Shown here: positions 55,595 to 64,000 of the stretch, in pieces | Layout: every line of letters begins with the position of its first letter | Numbering within the stretch: the first letter of the stretch is position 1 | NCBI GenBank assembly: GCA_020161295.1 | Contig: JAIUOA010000001.1 | Coordinates: 62,001 to 126,000 of the forward strand | Source: Bacillota bacterium | GTDB lineage: Bacteria > Bacillota > Clostridia > Peptostreptococcales > Acidaminobacteraceae | Direction: 5' to 3' | Length of the DNA: 64,000 nucleotides | Program-made: the position numbers and the translations under genes | Notes under the pieces: model-generated | The model's database searches: none | The model's input: the letters and a program-made list of their open reading frames with translations, nothing else | Told to the model about the DNA's origin: nothing

Positions 55595-57109
55595 ATGGAT
55601 TCGCTTTTTGCAGCAATCGATCTCGGATCAAACGCCGTCAAACTTAAAATCATTCAGATGAATGCCGCACAAATGGAAACACTTGAAGACCTTTCTGTTC
55701 AAATCCCGTTGGGAGATGAGGTCTTCTTATCCAACACGATCAAGCTCGAAACAGTGAAAGAAGCGATTGAAACCCTCAATTACTTTAAAAAGATTATGGA
55801 AAGCTACGGCGTCGTCAACTATAAGGCTGTGGCAACCAGCGCATTACGAGAAGCGGAGAACTCTAAGAACATCGTAGAAATCATACGCATGAAGACGGGT
55901 CTTGAAGTAGAAGTTGTGGAAGACACCATAGAAAAGTATTTGACTTATAAATCCATTCGCGATAAGGTTCCCAATTACAAGGATGTCCGAAAAGGCGCGC
56001 TTATCGTAGAGGTCAATTCCGGTAGCTGCGATATCAGCATTTACTATCAAAACAAGCTAATCAAAAACGATGAAATAAAGCTGGGCATCAAAGGCTTGAA
56101 ATACATGCTGATGGACTTCGAAAATCGAACAGTCAACTATCCGCACGTTTTAAAGGAGTTTGTGGAAACGCGCACCTCACATATCTGGCCGAATATCGAA
56201 GCGAAGAAGCTCAACCATTTTCTCGCCATCGGGGGAGATGCAAAGCAAATTAAGGACCGTCTTTTTAACGGAAAAGATCATATTCCCATGAAGGCGTTTA
56301 AGAAAATTTGTAAAGACGCACTCAATAACGATTTTGAATTGAGGCAACATGTGGAGCGCGAGGGTGGCAACTGGTATGAGTTTTTAGCCACATTAATCGT
56401 CTATGACGTCTTCTCTGATCTCGTCGACTCTGATGACATCTGGGTGCCAAATGTTTCTCTAAGAGATGGGATACTAGCAGAGCAAGTGGAACATGCTTAT
56501 GGTTTAACACGTTATAAAAGCTTTAACAATGATGTCTACCATTTGGCCTATGAAATCAGCAAGCGCTACAAAAGCGAGGAAGCCCATTTTAAAAACATGG
56601 AAGTGTTAGCCATCTCCATTTTTAAAGCCCTTAAAGCCGATTATGTGTTTCATGCGAGAGATGAAATGCTCTTAAGACTTGCTGCCATATTACATGAAAT
56701 CGGGAAATTCACTCGAATGAGGGATTATCTGATCACATCGTATGAAAAAATTAGCAACCTGGATATTTTTGGCGTAAAAAGAGAGGAATCACTGCTCATC
56801 GCCCATATCTGTCGACTAATCTCAAGCTCGGAGCAAAAGGTCTATGAGTCTAACATCCCTGGCATCACCTCTGAAGATCAGCTCAGAATTTTTAAGCTCG
56901 CTTCCATACTCTCCATCGCGGATGCGCTGGATAAAAGTAAGAAGCAAAGAATCGAAATCGTGGATGCCGAGATTACAGACTCCCGACTGATCATCGCGAT
57001 TAAGCGGACGGACCCCTGCGTGCTGGAGGAGTGGAGCTTTGAATACACCATCGATAATTTTGCAAACACCTTCGGCATTATACCTGAATTAAAGGACGTG
57101 GATGAATGA
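55595..57109 (+). CDS. Divergent Ppx/GppA-like protein with C-terminal HD domain
   Basis: 504 residues. It begins like an exopolyphosphatase (FAAIDLGSNAVKLKII), but the phosphate loop, DIGGGSTE in the family, reads E139-VNSGSCD146, and the catalytic glutamate region lacks the EEAR pattern (VVEDTIEKYLTY). The C-terminal half (about 320-500) carries an HD-like domain with LHEIGKF. It is the gene before ppk1, four bases overlapping, so it probably degrades or senses polyphosphate or (p)ppGpp; catalysis is not proven. Confidence 0.85.
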   Translation: MDSLFAAIDLGSNAVKLKIIQMNAAQMETLEDLSVQIPLGDEVFLSNTIKLETVKEAIETLNYFKKIMESYGVVNYKAVATSALREAENSKNIVEIIRMKTGLEVEVVEDTIEKYLTYKSIRDKVPNYKDVRKGALIVEVNSGSCDISIYYQNKLIKNDEIKLGIKGLKYMLMDFENRTVNYPHVLKEFVETRTSHIWPNIEAKKLNHFLAIGGDAKQIKDRLFNGKDHIPMKAFKKICKDALNNDFELRQHVEREGGNWYEFLATLIVYDVFSDLVDSDDIWVPNVSLRDGILAEQVEHAYGLTRYKSFNNDVYHLAYEISKRYKSEEAHFKNMEVLAISIFKALKADYVFHARDEMLLRLAAILHEIGKFTRMRDYLITSYEKISNLDIFGVKREESLLIAHICRLISSSEQKVYESNIPGITSEDQLRIFKLASILSIADALDKSKKQRIEIVDAEITDSRLIIAIKRTDPCVLEEWSFEYTIDNFANTFGIIPELKDVDE

Positions 57110-59178
57110 AGCCATTTTTTAACCGTGAGCTAAGCTGGCTCGAATTTAATAGACGCGTTTTGATGGAGATGGAGGACGACCAATCACCATTGCTAGAGCG
57201 CCTTAAATTTAGCGCCATTTTTTCGTCAAATCTAGACGAGTTTTTTATGGTGCGCGTCGCCGCCATAAAAAATCAAATCAGCTCAGGCTATGACGAGGTT
57301 GACCCTTCAGGGTATACAGCCATCGAAAAACTCACCGCGATAAACGAGCGCGTATCTGAGATGGTGGATAAGCAGTACCAGATGACGACTAAGCTGCTTA
57401 AAAAGCTTGAAAAATCGGGTATCCGAATCGTCAGAAAGGAAGCCTATACGCCAGATATGCTGGAACAGCTCGTCAGGCGATTTACACTGGATATCTTCCC
57501 CGTGCTGACGCCAATGGCTGTGGATTTCAGTCGCCGATTTCCCCTCATCGCAAATAAACAGCTGTACATCGGCGTAAAAATGCTTATCGGCCTTGAGCCT
57601 AAACTGGCACTGGTTCAAGTCCCCAGTGTACTTGATCGCCTCATCAAGGTAGTGGATGACCATGCTGTGGTCAGCTATGCACTGCTTGAGGACGTCATCG
57701 AAGTCTTTATCGATAAGCTATTTATCGGGCATCAGGTCATGTCCACCTGTCAATTTAGAGCCACGCGTAATGGAGACCTTAACATCGTCGAGGATGAGGC
57801 TGAGGATCTACTGATGGTCATCGAAGAAGCCGTCAAGCTTAGAAAGTGGGGAGAAACTGTTCGTCTAGAAATTTCTCATGCGGCCGACGCATGGCTTTTA
57901 AAGGTATTAAAGGATGCATTAATGCTCGAAACGCATCAGGTTATTCATGTGAATGGTATACTGGACCTTACATTCTTAATGCGTATCAAGCCACCGAAGA
58001 CATTGTCAGAGCTGAGTCGAGCCCCTTATAAGCCAAAGCGGTTCCCGCAAATCGATAAGAAAAACATCTTTAAAACCATTAGAGAAGGGGATGTTCTTTT
58101 TCATCACCCCTATGAATCGTTTGATGGTGTGGTGGATTTTATCAAGCAAGCCACCAAGGATCCACACGTTTTAGCCATTAAACAGACCCTTTACCGCGTC
58201 AGTGGCGATTCACAAATCGTCAAATCGTTAGCTGAGGCGACTGAAAAGGGAAAACAGGTCACTGTCTTAGTCGAGCTAAGGGCCAGATTTGATGAGGAAA
58301 ATAATATCAATTGGGCGAAAAAGCTGGAGCAACGCGGCGTTCATGTCATCTATGGCATTTATGGATTAAAGACGCATTCGAAAATTACCTTAGTGGTCAG
58401 ACGCGAAAAAAATAAAATCAAACGGTATCTCCATTTATCGACGGGAAATTATAACGATCAAACCGCGAAGGTCTATACCGATATGGGGATTCTCACATGT
58501 AGGGAAAGTTTCGGGGCGGATGCTTCGACGTTTTTCAATATGGTTTCCGGATTTGTTACCGCTGTGAACACAAACGTCCTCAGTGTGGCCCCATTTAACC
58601 TCAGGCAGAAGTTTAATGACTTAATCGATAGAGAAATCCATCATGCAAAAAACGGTCATGAGGCCCGTATAGAGGCGAAAATGAATGCACTTGTCGACCA
58701 GGAAATAATCGAAAAGCTCTACGAGGCATCACGTGCTGGCGTGAAAATAAACCTGGTCGTCAGGGGGATATGTACACTCGTGCCTGGGGTTGCCGGACAG
58801 AGTGAAAATATCGTCGTCACCAGTATCGTGGGTGAGTTTTTAGAGCATAGCCGTATTTTTATCTTTCAAAATCATCGCAAACCAGAAGTCTTTTTATCCA
58901 GCGCCGACTGGATGACGCGTAATCTCAGCAGACGGGTTGAGCTTTTGTTTCCCATAGAGGATCCTGAAATTGCAGAGCGTATTCAGCTTACCATGCAGCT
59001 CTATCTCGCTGACCATGAGAAGTCTTGGCAACTTAATCCAGATGGGAGCTATAGCCGTATCAAGACGGACGAAAAGCCTCTAAAAGCACAAGAAATATTA
59101 AAGACACTTGAATATACGAGCAATAAGGATTATAATTTAAAATTGCAGACGATTTTAAAAAATAGTTTAAAGGGGTAG
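57106..59178 (+). CDS. ppk1: Polyphosphate kinase 1
   Basis: 690 residues. Makes polyphosphate from ATP. It starts FFNRELSWLEFNRRVLME, has NLDEFFMVRVA, and the phospho-acceptor H424 in LKTHSKITLVVRR, plus the second PLD-like motif region FIFQNHRKPEVFLSSADWM. The ATG overlaps the upstream stop (ATGA), which means translational coupling. Confidence 0.97.
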   Translation: MKPFFNRELSWLEFNRRVLMEMEDDQSPLLERLKFSAIFSSNLDEFFMVRVAAIKNQISSGYDEVDPSGYTAIEKLTAINERVSEMVDKQYQMTTKLLKKLEKSGIRIVRKEAYTPDMLEQLVRRFTLDIFPVLTPMAVDFSRRFPLIANKQLYIGVKMLIGLEPKLALVQVPSVLDRLIKVVDDHAVVSYALLEDVIEVFIDKLFIGHQVMSTCQFRATRNGDLNIVEDEAEDLLMVIEEAVKLRKWGETVRLEISHAADAWLLKVLKDALMLETHQVIHVNGILDLTFLMRIKPPKTLSELSRAPYKPKRFPQIDKKNIFKTIREGDVLFHHPYESFDGVVDFIKQATKDPHVLAIKQTLYRVSGDSQIVKSLAEATEKGKQVTVLVELRARFDEENNINWAKKLEQRGVHVIYGIYGLKTHSKITLVVRREKNKIKRYLHLSTGNYNDQTAKVYTDMGILTCRESFGADASTFFNMVSGFVTAVNTNVLSVAPFNLRQKFNDLIDREIHHAKNGHEARIEAKMNALVDQEIIEKLYEASRAGVKINLVVRGICTLVPGVAGQSENIVVTSIVGEFLEHSRIFIFQNHRKPEVFLSSADWMTRNLSRRVELLFPIEDPEIAERIQLTMQLYLADHEKSWQLNPDGSYSRIKTDEKPLKAQEILKTLEYTSNKDYNLKLQTILKNSLKG

Positions 59179-59225
59179 GATTCGCAAAAGCGATAACCTA
59201 TCCTTATTCTTTTGTGGAGGTGACG

Positions 59226-61523
59226 ATGAAACATCCGGATTTTGAATTTGAAACACAGCGGCTCGAAGAAACCATAACCCATATTGAACACACCATTACT
59301 GCAGTTGAAGACTATAGAGTAAAGTATAAGGACAACATCAAATCCGCCATGTCCAATCTGGATTATCAAGAAAGCTCAACGAACTATATCGATGTCCTTA
59401 TGAACACGCAATTCGTGGAAATCGCCGACCGCAACTATGACCAGCTTTTACGCGCAAGAAAAAAGCCTTACTTTGCCCGGATTGATTTCAAGCAAGAGGA
59501 TAACGAAAAAATCGAAAAACTTTATATCGGTAAGACCTCACTTTTAAAGGATGGGTCCTTTACGCCGATGGTCATCGACTGGAGAGCACCGATTGCCTCA
59601 CTCTATTATGAGGGGCGATTAGGGGAGTGTTCCTATGAATCTGAAGGCGATGTTTATAAAGGTGAACTGTCACTTAAACGGCAGATCGCCATCGAAAATG
59701 GGCGACTGGAGAACTTCATCGACGTCGACATCACCACGAACGACGCTTTTTTACAAGCATCGCTCGAAGCCAGTGCCGACCAGCGTTTAAAGGACATTGC
59801 ATCGACGATACAAGCAGAGCAAAACCGCGTGATCCGTGCCAACATGAGAAGGCCACTGATCGTTCAAGGGGTCGCTGGTTCGGGTAAAACCACCATTGCG
59901 CTTCATCGAATTGCCTATTTTATCTATACTTATGAAAAGCACTTTAAACCAGAATCGTTTATGATCATCGCTCCAAATCGACTTTTTATCAACTACATTT
60001 CCGAGGTCCTCCCTGAACTGGGGGTAGAAAAGGTGAAGCAGACCACATTTGTCGACTTCATGACTGAACTGATCGGGAAGAAAATCCAGCTTTTAGACCG
60101 TCATCAAAAACTCATGGCCTTGGTTCATGAAAATGATGCATCGCTAACAGCTTCCATGCGTTCTAACACTGCATTTAAAGGGTCGTTAGGTTACAAAGAG
60201 GGCATAGAAAGCTATCTTAAGCACCTTGAGAAAAATCTGACGCCATCCGTGCCTTTCGAGTTTTTCGGAGAAGTGGTAACCTCTAGGGTTGAAATTAGAC
60301 AATTGTTTCTAGAGAATTTCAGTTATCTACCCTTTAACAAACGCATCCATGAAATCAAACGCTTACTCACCACTCGTTTAAAGGCACATTATAAAAAAAC
60401 GGTTGATGAGACTTCAGAACGGTATAATCTGGCAATCGATCGAATCCTAAAAAAGGAAGACGCTGGCGAAGAAAGAAGGACGCAAGTGGTCACACTAATG
60501 GATGAGCGCGATGCACAGCTGGGTAAAATGGCACATGCCTATAAAACTGCCGTAAAAAGCTACATGGCCAAATTTCCTGTATATGATCCATTTCAGGTAC
60601 ATTATACGTTCAACCATTCTGCCGACTTGTTAAAGACCTATTTTGGATCCACGCTCTCTGATGAACAAATCGCCTATCATATTGCGCTGACAGAATCTCT
60701 CAGTAAGCGAAAAGTCTTTGAACTGGAAGATCTCGCCGCACTTCTCTATATTAAACATCGCATCCAGGGGTTCGAATCACCTGTGGAAGTGACCACACTG
60801 GTTATCGATGAGGCTCAAGATTTCAGCCTATTCCAGTTTTTCGTCCTAAAGCATGTCCTAAAGACACCTCGTCTGACGCTATTAGGCGATTTGTCTCAGG
60901 GCATCCATGATTATCGTGGCATTCAAAACTGGGACGATGTCATGACACAGGTGTTTGATGGCGATGAACCAAGCTACATGACGCTGGTACAGAGCTATCG
61001 AACCACGGTAGAAATCATGGATCTTGCGAATCGTGTGCTTGCATCACTTAAAAACCCTGGGCTTATTTATGCACAGCCTGTCATTCGTCATGGTGATGTG
61101 CCGAACTATTTCGTCTACGAAGAACGAGACCATATGATTTCACAGCTTCATGAGAGAATCATTCGCTATCACCATCAGGGCTATCGTTCCATCGCCATCA
61201 TTTGTAAAGACCTCTCCGAATGTAAGGCCATAAAACGCCTTTTATCTCTAAAGGGAAGCGTGAACATCAAGATTCTAGATGAGAAGGAGGAACACTACAG
61301 CGCTGGCGTGATATTGGTTCCGTCGTATTTCGCAAAAGGGCTAGAGTTTGACGTGGTTCTCATAACCGCACTAGACGCCTACTACGGCATTAGTGCATTA
61401 GAAATCAAGCTCCTATATGTGGCCATGACGCGTGCCTTGCATCGCCTCGATATCTTCACCATGGAAGGACATTTACCCGTAATGGATGAATTAATGATTG
61501 CAGAAAAAAGCATTCAGGATTAA
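59226..61523 (+). CDS. HelD-like UvrD-family ATPase
   Basis: 765 residues. N-terminal coiled-coil arm (about 1-65), Walker A GVAGSGKTTIALHR near residue 210, and superfamily 1 helicase motifs (VIDEAQDFSLFQ, SYRTTVEIMDLANRV, KGLEFDVVLITALD, LYVAMTRALHRLDI). It matches HelD, which removes stalled RNA polymerase from DNA, better than a true DNA helicase. The ATG at 59226 has GGAGG upstream. Confidence 0.9.
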   Translation: MKHPDFEFETQRLEETITHIEHTITAVEDYRVKYKDNIKSAMSNLDYQESSTNYIDVLMNTQFVEIADRNYDQLLRARKKPYFARIDFKQEDNEKIEKLYIGKTSLLKDGSFTPMVIDWRAPIASLYYEGRLGECSYESEGDVYKGELSLKRQIAIENGRLENFIDVDITTNDAFLQASLEASADQRLKDIASTIQAEQNRVIRANMRRPLIVQGVAGSGKTTIALHRIAYFIYTYEKHFKPESFMIIAPNRLFINYISEVLPELGVEKVKQTTFVDFMTELIGKKIQLLDRHQKLMALVHENDASLTASMRSNTAFKGSLGYKEGIESYLKHLEKNLTPSVPFEFFGEVVTSRVEIRQLFLENFSYLPFNKRIHEIKRLLTTRLKAHYKKTVDETSERYNLAIDRILKKEDAGEERRTQVVTLMDERDAQLGKMAHAYKTAVKSYMAKFPVYDPFQVHYTFNHSADLLKTYFGSTLSDEQIAYHIALTESLSKRKVFELEDLAALLYIKHRIQGFESPVEVTTLVIDEAQDFSLFQFFVLKHVLKTPRLTLLGDLSQGIHDYRGIQNWDDVMTQVFDGDEPSYMTLVQSYRTTVEIMDLANRVLASLKNPGLIYAQPVIRHGDVPNYFVYEERDHMISQLHERIIRYHHQGYRSIAIICKDLSECKAIKRLLSLKGSVNIKILDEKEEHYSAGVILVPSYFAKGLEFDVVLITALDAYYGISALEIKLLYVAMTRALHRLDIFTMEGHLPVMDELMIAEKSIQD

Positions 61524-61557
61524 ACTTGTTATATTAGAACCAAATCAAGGGGGCATC

Positions 61558-62130
61558 ATGAATAGTGAATTTCTATTTACCGCCTATCGCACCGTTCGCA
61601 CAGGAGACTTTCTATTGCGACCGCTCTTTTACAGCGACCGGGACGACCTTCTGGAAATCTACTCTAATTATGAAAGCGTAAGGTATCAGTCAGAGTACGT
61701 GATGTCTTCTCTCGATCAAATTGATGAGATGCTGGCGGTACTCGAAAAGGGGGCACAAAATCACTATTTTCTAAGATGGGGCATCGAATATTTGCCGATT
61801 AGTAAAGTCATCGGTGTCTTTTCACTTCATCACATCGATTACCGAAACAAGCACGCACAATTTGGTTATATCGTCTCAGAGCCGTATTGGCATAGAGGAA
61901 TCGCTAGTACCTTATTAAACGATATGACAAACCGTTTATTAGGAACAGATCGCTTTATTCGCATCGAGCTCCTTATCCACCCAGAGAACATCGCCTCTAT
62001 AAAAACTGCGGAAAAATGTGGTTATGAAAGGGAAGGGCATCTAAGAAAGGTTGCCTATAATGTGCGCACGGGGGCATTTGACGACCGTTTAATATACAGC
62101 AAAGTATTCGACAACCAGGAGGATTATTAA
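61558..62130 (+). CDS. GNAT acetyltransferase (RimJ/RimL-like)
   Basis: 190 residues. Pattern LLRPLFYSDRDDLLEIYSN, FGYIVSEPYWHRGIASTLLNDM (acetyl-CoA loop), and HPENIASIKTAEKCGYEREGHLRKV, typical for amino-acid N-terminal acetyltransferases. The ATG at 61558 has AAGGGGG. Its stop shares a base with the next gene's start (TAATG). Confidence 0.9.
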   Translation: MNSEFLFTAYRTVRTGDFLLRPLFYSDRDDLLEIYSNYESVRYQSEYVMSSLDQIDEMLAVLEKGAQNHYFLRWGIEYLPISKVIGVFSLHHIDYRNKHAQFGYIVSEPYWHRGIASTLLNDMTNRLLGTDRFIRIELLIHPENIASIKTAEKCGYEREGHLRKVAYNVRTGAFDDRLIYSKVFDNQEDY

Positions 62131-62885
62131 TGAAACGCGTCACTTTAATCAGTTTAGCCTTACTACTTATCTTTAGCATCACGGGATGCAGCCCAGCCGA
62201 AAAAACAGTGCAAGACACATTATCGACTGAGACCCTATTTAACGAAATCACTGCTCTAACCAATCCAAGTGCTGAAATTTATGAAATCAATCAACCGGAA
62301 GCATTATTGGTCATCGCAGAGAAAATTCAATCTCAGATTTCTGCTGATCCGGAGTGGTTTAACACGTACGCTAAGGATTTTAAAGCAGGCGAACCATTAC
62401 CTTACCATGAGAAATTCGGTGTCACAGATGAAGAGTATAATCAATTTCTTAAAATCAATGAGCTGACGACGTTTGACGCCGTTTCCAAGCCACCCGTCAA
62501 AATCGAAAAGCTTGATGATCAAACCATAGAAATTTCATTTGAAGATGAAACCCTGTCATTAAATACATTCACGTTTAATCTTGCAGAATCAAAAGTGGAA
62601 ACTGCTGCTGGAACGCTTAATTATGAGGGTGAGGTGCTCGCATCAGAAGAGCAGACCTTGATGGGTAAGTGGAATGGCCATTCTTGGGGTGTCGTCGCCT
62701 CGAACGTGGATATTCAAAAGGTCGACTTAAATAAACTGGATGACAGTGCAAGAATCAAAATGATTACTGTATCCTTAGGAAAGCGCCTTGAAACGGGCGA
62801 TTATATTCTTTTTTACAACGTCGATTATATTGAAGGCAAAAATCGCTTCAATGAGTACCGCTATTTGATCCTATCTGGAGAATAA
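62130..62885 (+). CDS. Unknown lipoprotein
   Basis: 251 residues. A lipoprotein signal (LLLIFSITGC, acylated C20) precedes about 230 residues of soluble extracellular sequence. No family recognised. The sequence GGAGG lies before the ATG at 62130. Translationally coupled to the acetyltransferase. Confidence 0.85.
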   Translation: MKRVTLISLALLLIFSITGCSPAEKTVQDTLSTETLFNEITALTNPSAEIYEINQPEALLVIAEKIQSQISADPEWFNTYAKDFKAGEPLPYHEKFGVTDEEYNQFLKINELTTFDAVSKPPVKIEKLDDQTIEISFEDETLSLNTFTFNLAESKVETAAGTLNYEGEVLASEEQTLMGKWNGHSWGVVASNVDIQKVDLNKLDDSARIKMITVSLGKRLETGDYILFYNVDYIEGKNRFNEYRYLILSGE

Positions 62886-62887
62886 TC

Positions 62888-63793
62888 ATGATTGCTGAGT
62901 TTCTTTCCATCCCAGGTTCGTATGATTGGACGGTGATTGAGCCTGTTGCGAAAGGCTGGTCATCCGACCGGAAGTATTATGTAGAAACATGTACAGGCGA
63001 AAAGCTAATGGTTCGTATCGCCAGTGCTGGCGATTACGAGCAGAAAAAAACAGAGTTTGAGCTTTTATGTCAGCTTGAGCAAATGGCATTTCATTTGCCG
63101 AAACCACTGGATATCGGCATATGCTTGGGGGAGCAGTCGATTTATACCGTATACACCTGGCTAGATGGGGAAGAAGCAACCGACAAGTTAACACGTTTTT
63201 CTCCTGTGCAGCAATACCGTTTGGGAAATCGCGCTGGTCATATCTTAAAGTGCATTCATTCACTACCAGTGTCTGAAAGCCAGCAAAAGGACTGGGGGCG
63301 CTATTTTCGCCATAAAATTATGCGCAAAGTTGAAAAGTACCACCAGTGCCCCGTTAAATTTCAGGAAGCTGAAACCATTATCGACTTCATAAACCAACAT
63401 CTAGATTTACTTGATACGCGTCCCGTAACCTTTCAGCATGGCGATTTTCATGTGGGTAATATGGTCATCGACCAAAAGGGAAATTTAGGGATCATCGACT
63501 TTAATCGCCATGATATCGGCGACCCTTGGGAAGAGTTTAATCGCATCACATGGTCCGCCCATATAAGTCCTGCGTTTGCCACAGGGCAAATCGACGGCTA
63601 TTTTGACGGTAAAATCCCCGAGCACTTTTTTACACTGCAGGCGCTGTATATCGGTGCTAATATGATTTCCTCTATCCCATGGGCCATAGAATTCGGCGAC
63701 GGGGAAGTGGAGACCATGAAACAGCAAATCCAGCTAGTATGCGATGCATATAAAGGGTTCAGTGCTATCAAGCCACTTTGGTATCAAAAATAA
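62888..63793 (+). CDS. Aminoglycoside phosphotransferase-like kinase
   Basis: 301 residues of the APH/choline kinase fold. Brenner motif HGDFHVGNMVI with the catalytic Asp, and GIIDFNRHDIGDP with the metal-binding Asp. KGWSSDRKYYVET is the nucleotide loop. The substrate is unknown; resistance is not implied, since many such kinases act on metabolites. It lies two bases after the lipoprotein. Confidence 0.88.
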   Translation: MIAEFLSIPGSYDWTVIEPVAKGWSSDRKYYVETCTGEKLMVRIASAGDYEQKKTEFELLCQLEQMAFHLPKPLDIGICLGEQSIYTVYTWLDGEEATDKLTRFSPVQQYRLGNRAGHILKCIHSLPVSESQQKDWGRYFRHKIMRKVEKYHQCPVKFQEAETIIDFINQHLDLLDTRPVTFQHGDFHVGNMVIDQKGNLGIIDFNRHDIGDPWEEFNRITWSAHISPAFATGQIDGYFDGKIPEHFFTLQALYIGANMISSIPWAIEFGDGEVETMKQQIQLVCDAYKGFSAIKPLWYQK

Positions 63794-63810
63794 CGTTTAT
63801 AAACATAAAT

Positions 63811-63852
63811 AAAAAGGAGAGGTTGCTTATCTGACAACTTCTCCTTTTTTTA
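63811..63852. terminator. Bidirectional terminator
   Basis: A 15-bp stem with one G-U pair (AAAAAGGAGAGGTTG with its partner, 9-base loop), with A-runs and T-runs on both sides. It serves the kinase gene and the convergent PhoU-domain gene. Confidence 0.9.
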
Positions 63853-63872
63853 TTTAATTGATCCGGTACTGT

Positions 63873-64000
63873 TTAGATCGTCACTGTATCTGCGACGAGT
63901 CTTACAAGGTTGCTCGACAGGTCAGAAACCCTTTCGAGGTTGTTGACGATTTCGAGGTAATAAACACCGGCTTCTGTGCTACACTCATTAGCATGGAGTC
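63873..64000 (-). CDS. PhoU-domain protein, C-terminal fragment
   Basis: Only the last 42 residues are in the window, ending in VYYLEIVNNLERVSDLSSNLVRLVADTVTI before TAA. The pattern of EIVNNLERVSD matches the metal-binding motif of PhoU domains, found in PhoU or at the end of Na/phosphate cotransporters. Which one cannot be decided without the rest. Confidence 0.65.
   Translation of the reverse strand, partial: LHANECSTEAGVYYLEIVNNLERVSDLSSNLVRLVADTVTI

Noticed and set aside
62888..63793. Aminoglycoside resistance gene
   Set aside because: The fold is shared with many metabolite kinases; nothing here ties it to antibiotics.
1..64000. Mobile elements, prophage, integrase or CRISPR
   Set aside because: No transposase, integrase, phage gene, or spaced direct repeats were found in any part.

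Overview
This is a gene-dense window of about 64 kb from a low-to-moderate GC Gram-positive anaerobe, most likely a member of the Clostridia. The evidence is AGGAGG-type ribosome sites, sigma-A promoters, the core gene orders holA-rpsT-lepA-hemW-hrcA-grpE-dnaK-dnaJ-prmA-rsmE-mtaB, rpsU-yqeY-phoH-pgpH-ybeY-cdd-era and dnaG-rpoD-trmK-nif3, a CIRCE element, a T-box, and a PPDK with its DUF299 regulator. No prophage, insertion sequence, CRISPR array or rRNA was seen. Sporulation genes that usually sit at two places in these orders (gpr/spoIIP between rpsT and lepA; yqfC/yqfD between yqeY and phoH) are missing here, which hints at a non-sporulating lineage.

Region 1 (1-11.1 kb) starts with a partial D,D-carboxypeptidase and a ComEA-like protein. 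It then holds a nearly complete selenocysteine system: selD, which itself has an in-frame UGA, then selA and selB, with tRNA-Sec (anticodon UCA) about 5 kb further on. Between them lies a PhoB/WalK-type two-component system followed by a membrane-anchored GerMN protein and an SLH/GH18 glycosidase, which looks like a cell-envelope module.

Region 2 (11.1-19 kb) is more accessory: plsY, an alpha/beta hydrolase, an AlaX-type tRNA editing protein, an unrecognised protein, an orphan adenine-type DNA methylase, and comEC. The comEC promoter sits inside a perfect 14-bp-arm inverted repeat that looks like a repressor operator.

Region 3 (19-41 kb) is housekeeping: holA, rpsT, lepA, hemW, the HrcA/CIRCE heat-shock operon, RNA-modification genes (prmA, rsmE, mtaB), rpsU-yqeY, then phoH, the c-di-AMP phosphodiesterase pgpH, ybeY, a DUF3048 protein, cdd, era, mgtE and recO.

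Region 4 (41-64 kb) holds a chemoreceptor, a DUF4342 protein, T-box-controlled glyS, the PPDK regulator and ppdK, dgt, dnaG, rpoD with an unusually long acidic tract, trmK, nif3, then a polyphosphate group (a small CxxC/Lys-Glu protein, a divergent Ppx/GppA-like HD protein, ppk1), a HelD-like ATPase, an acetyltransferase, a lipoprotein, a small-molecule kinase-like protein, and the end of a PhoU-domain gene. The strongest leads for something undescribed are the comEC operator next to the orphan methylase pair, the divergent Ppx-like protein with its small partner, and the long palindrome between holA and rpsT.
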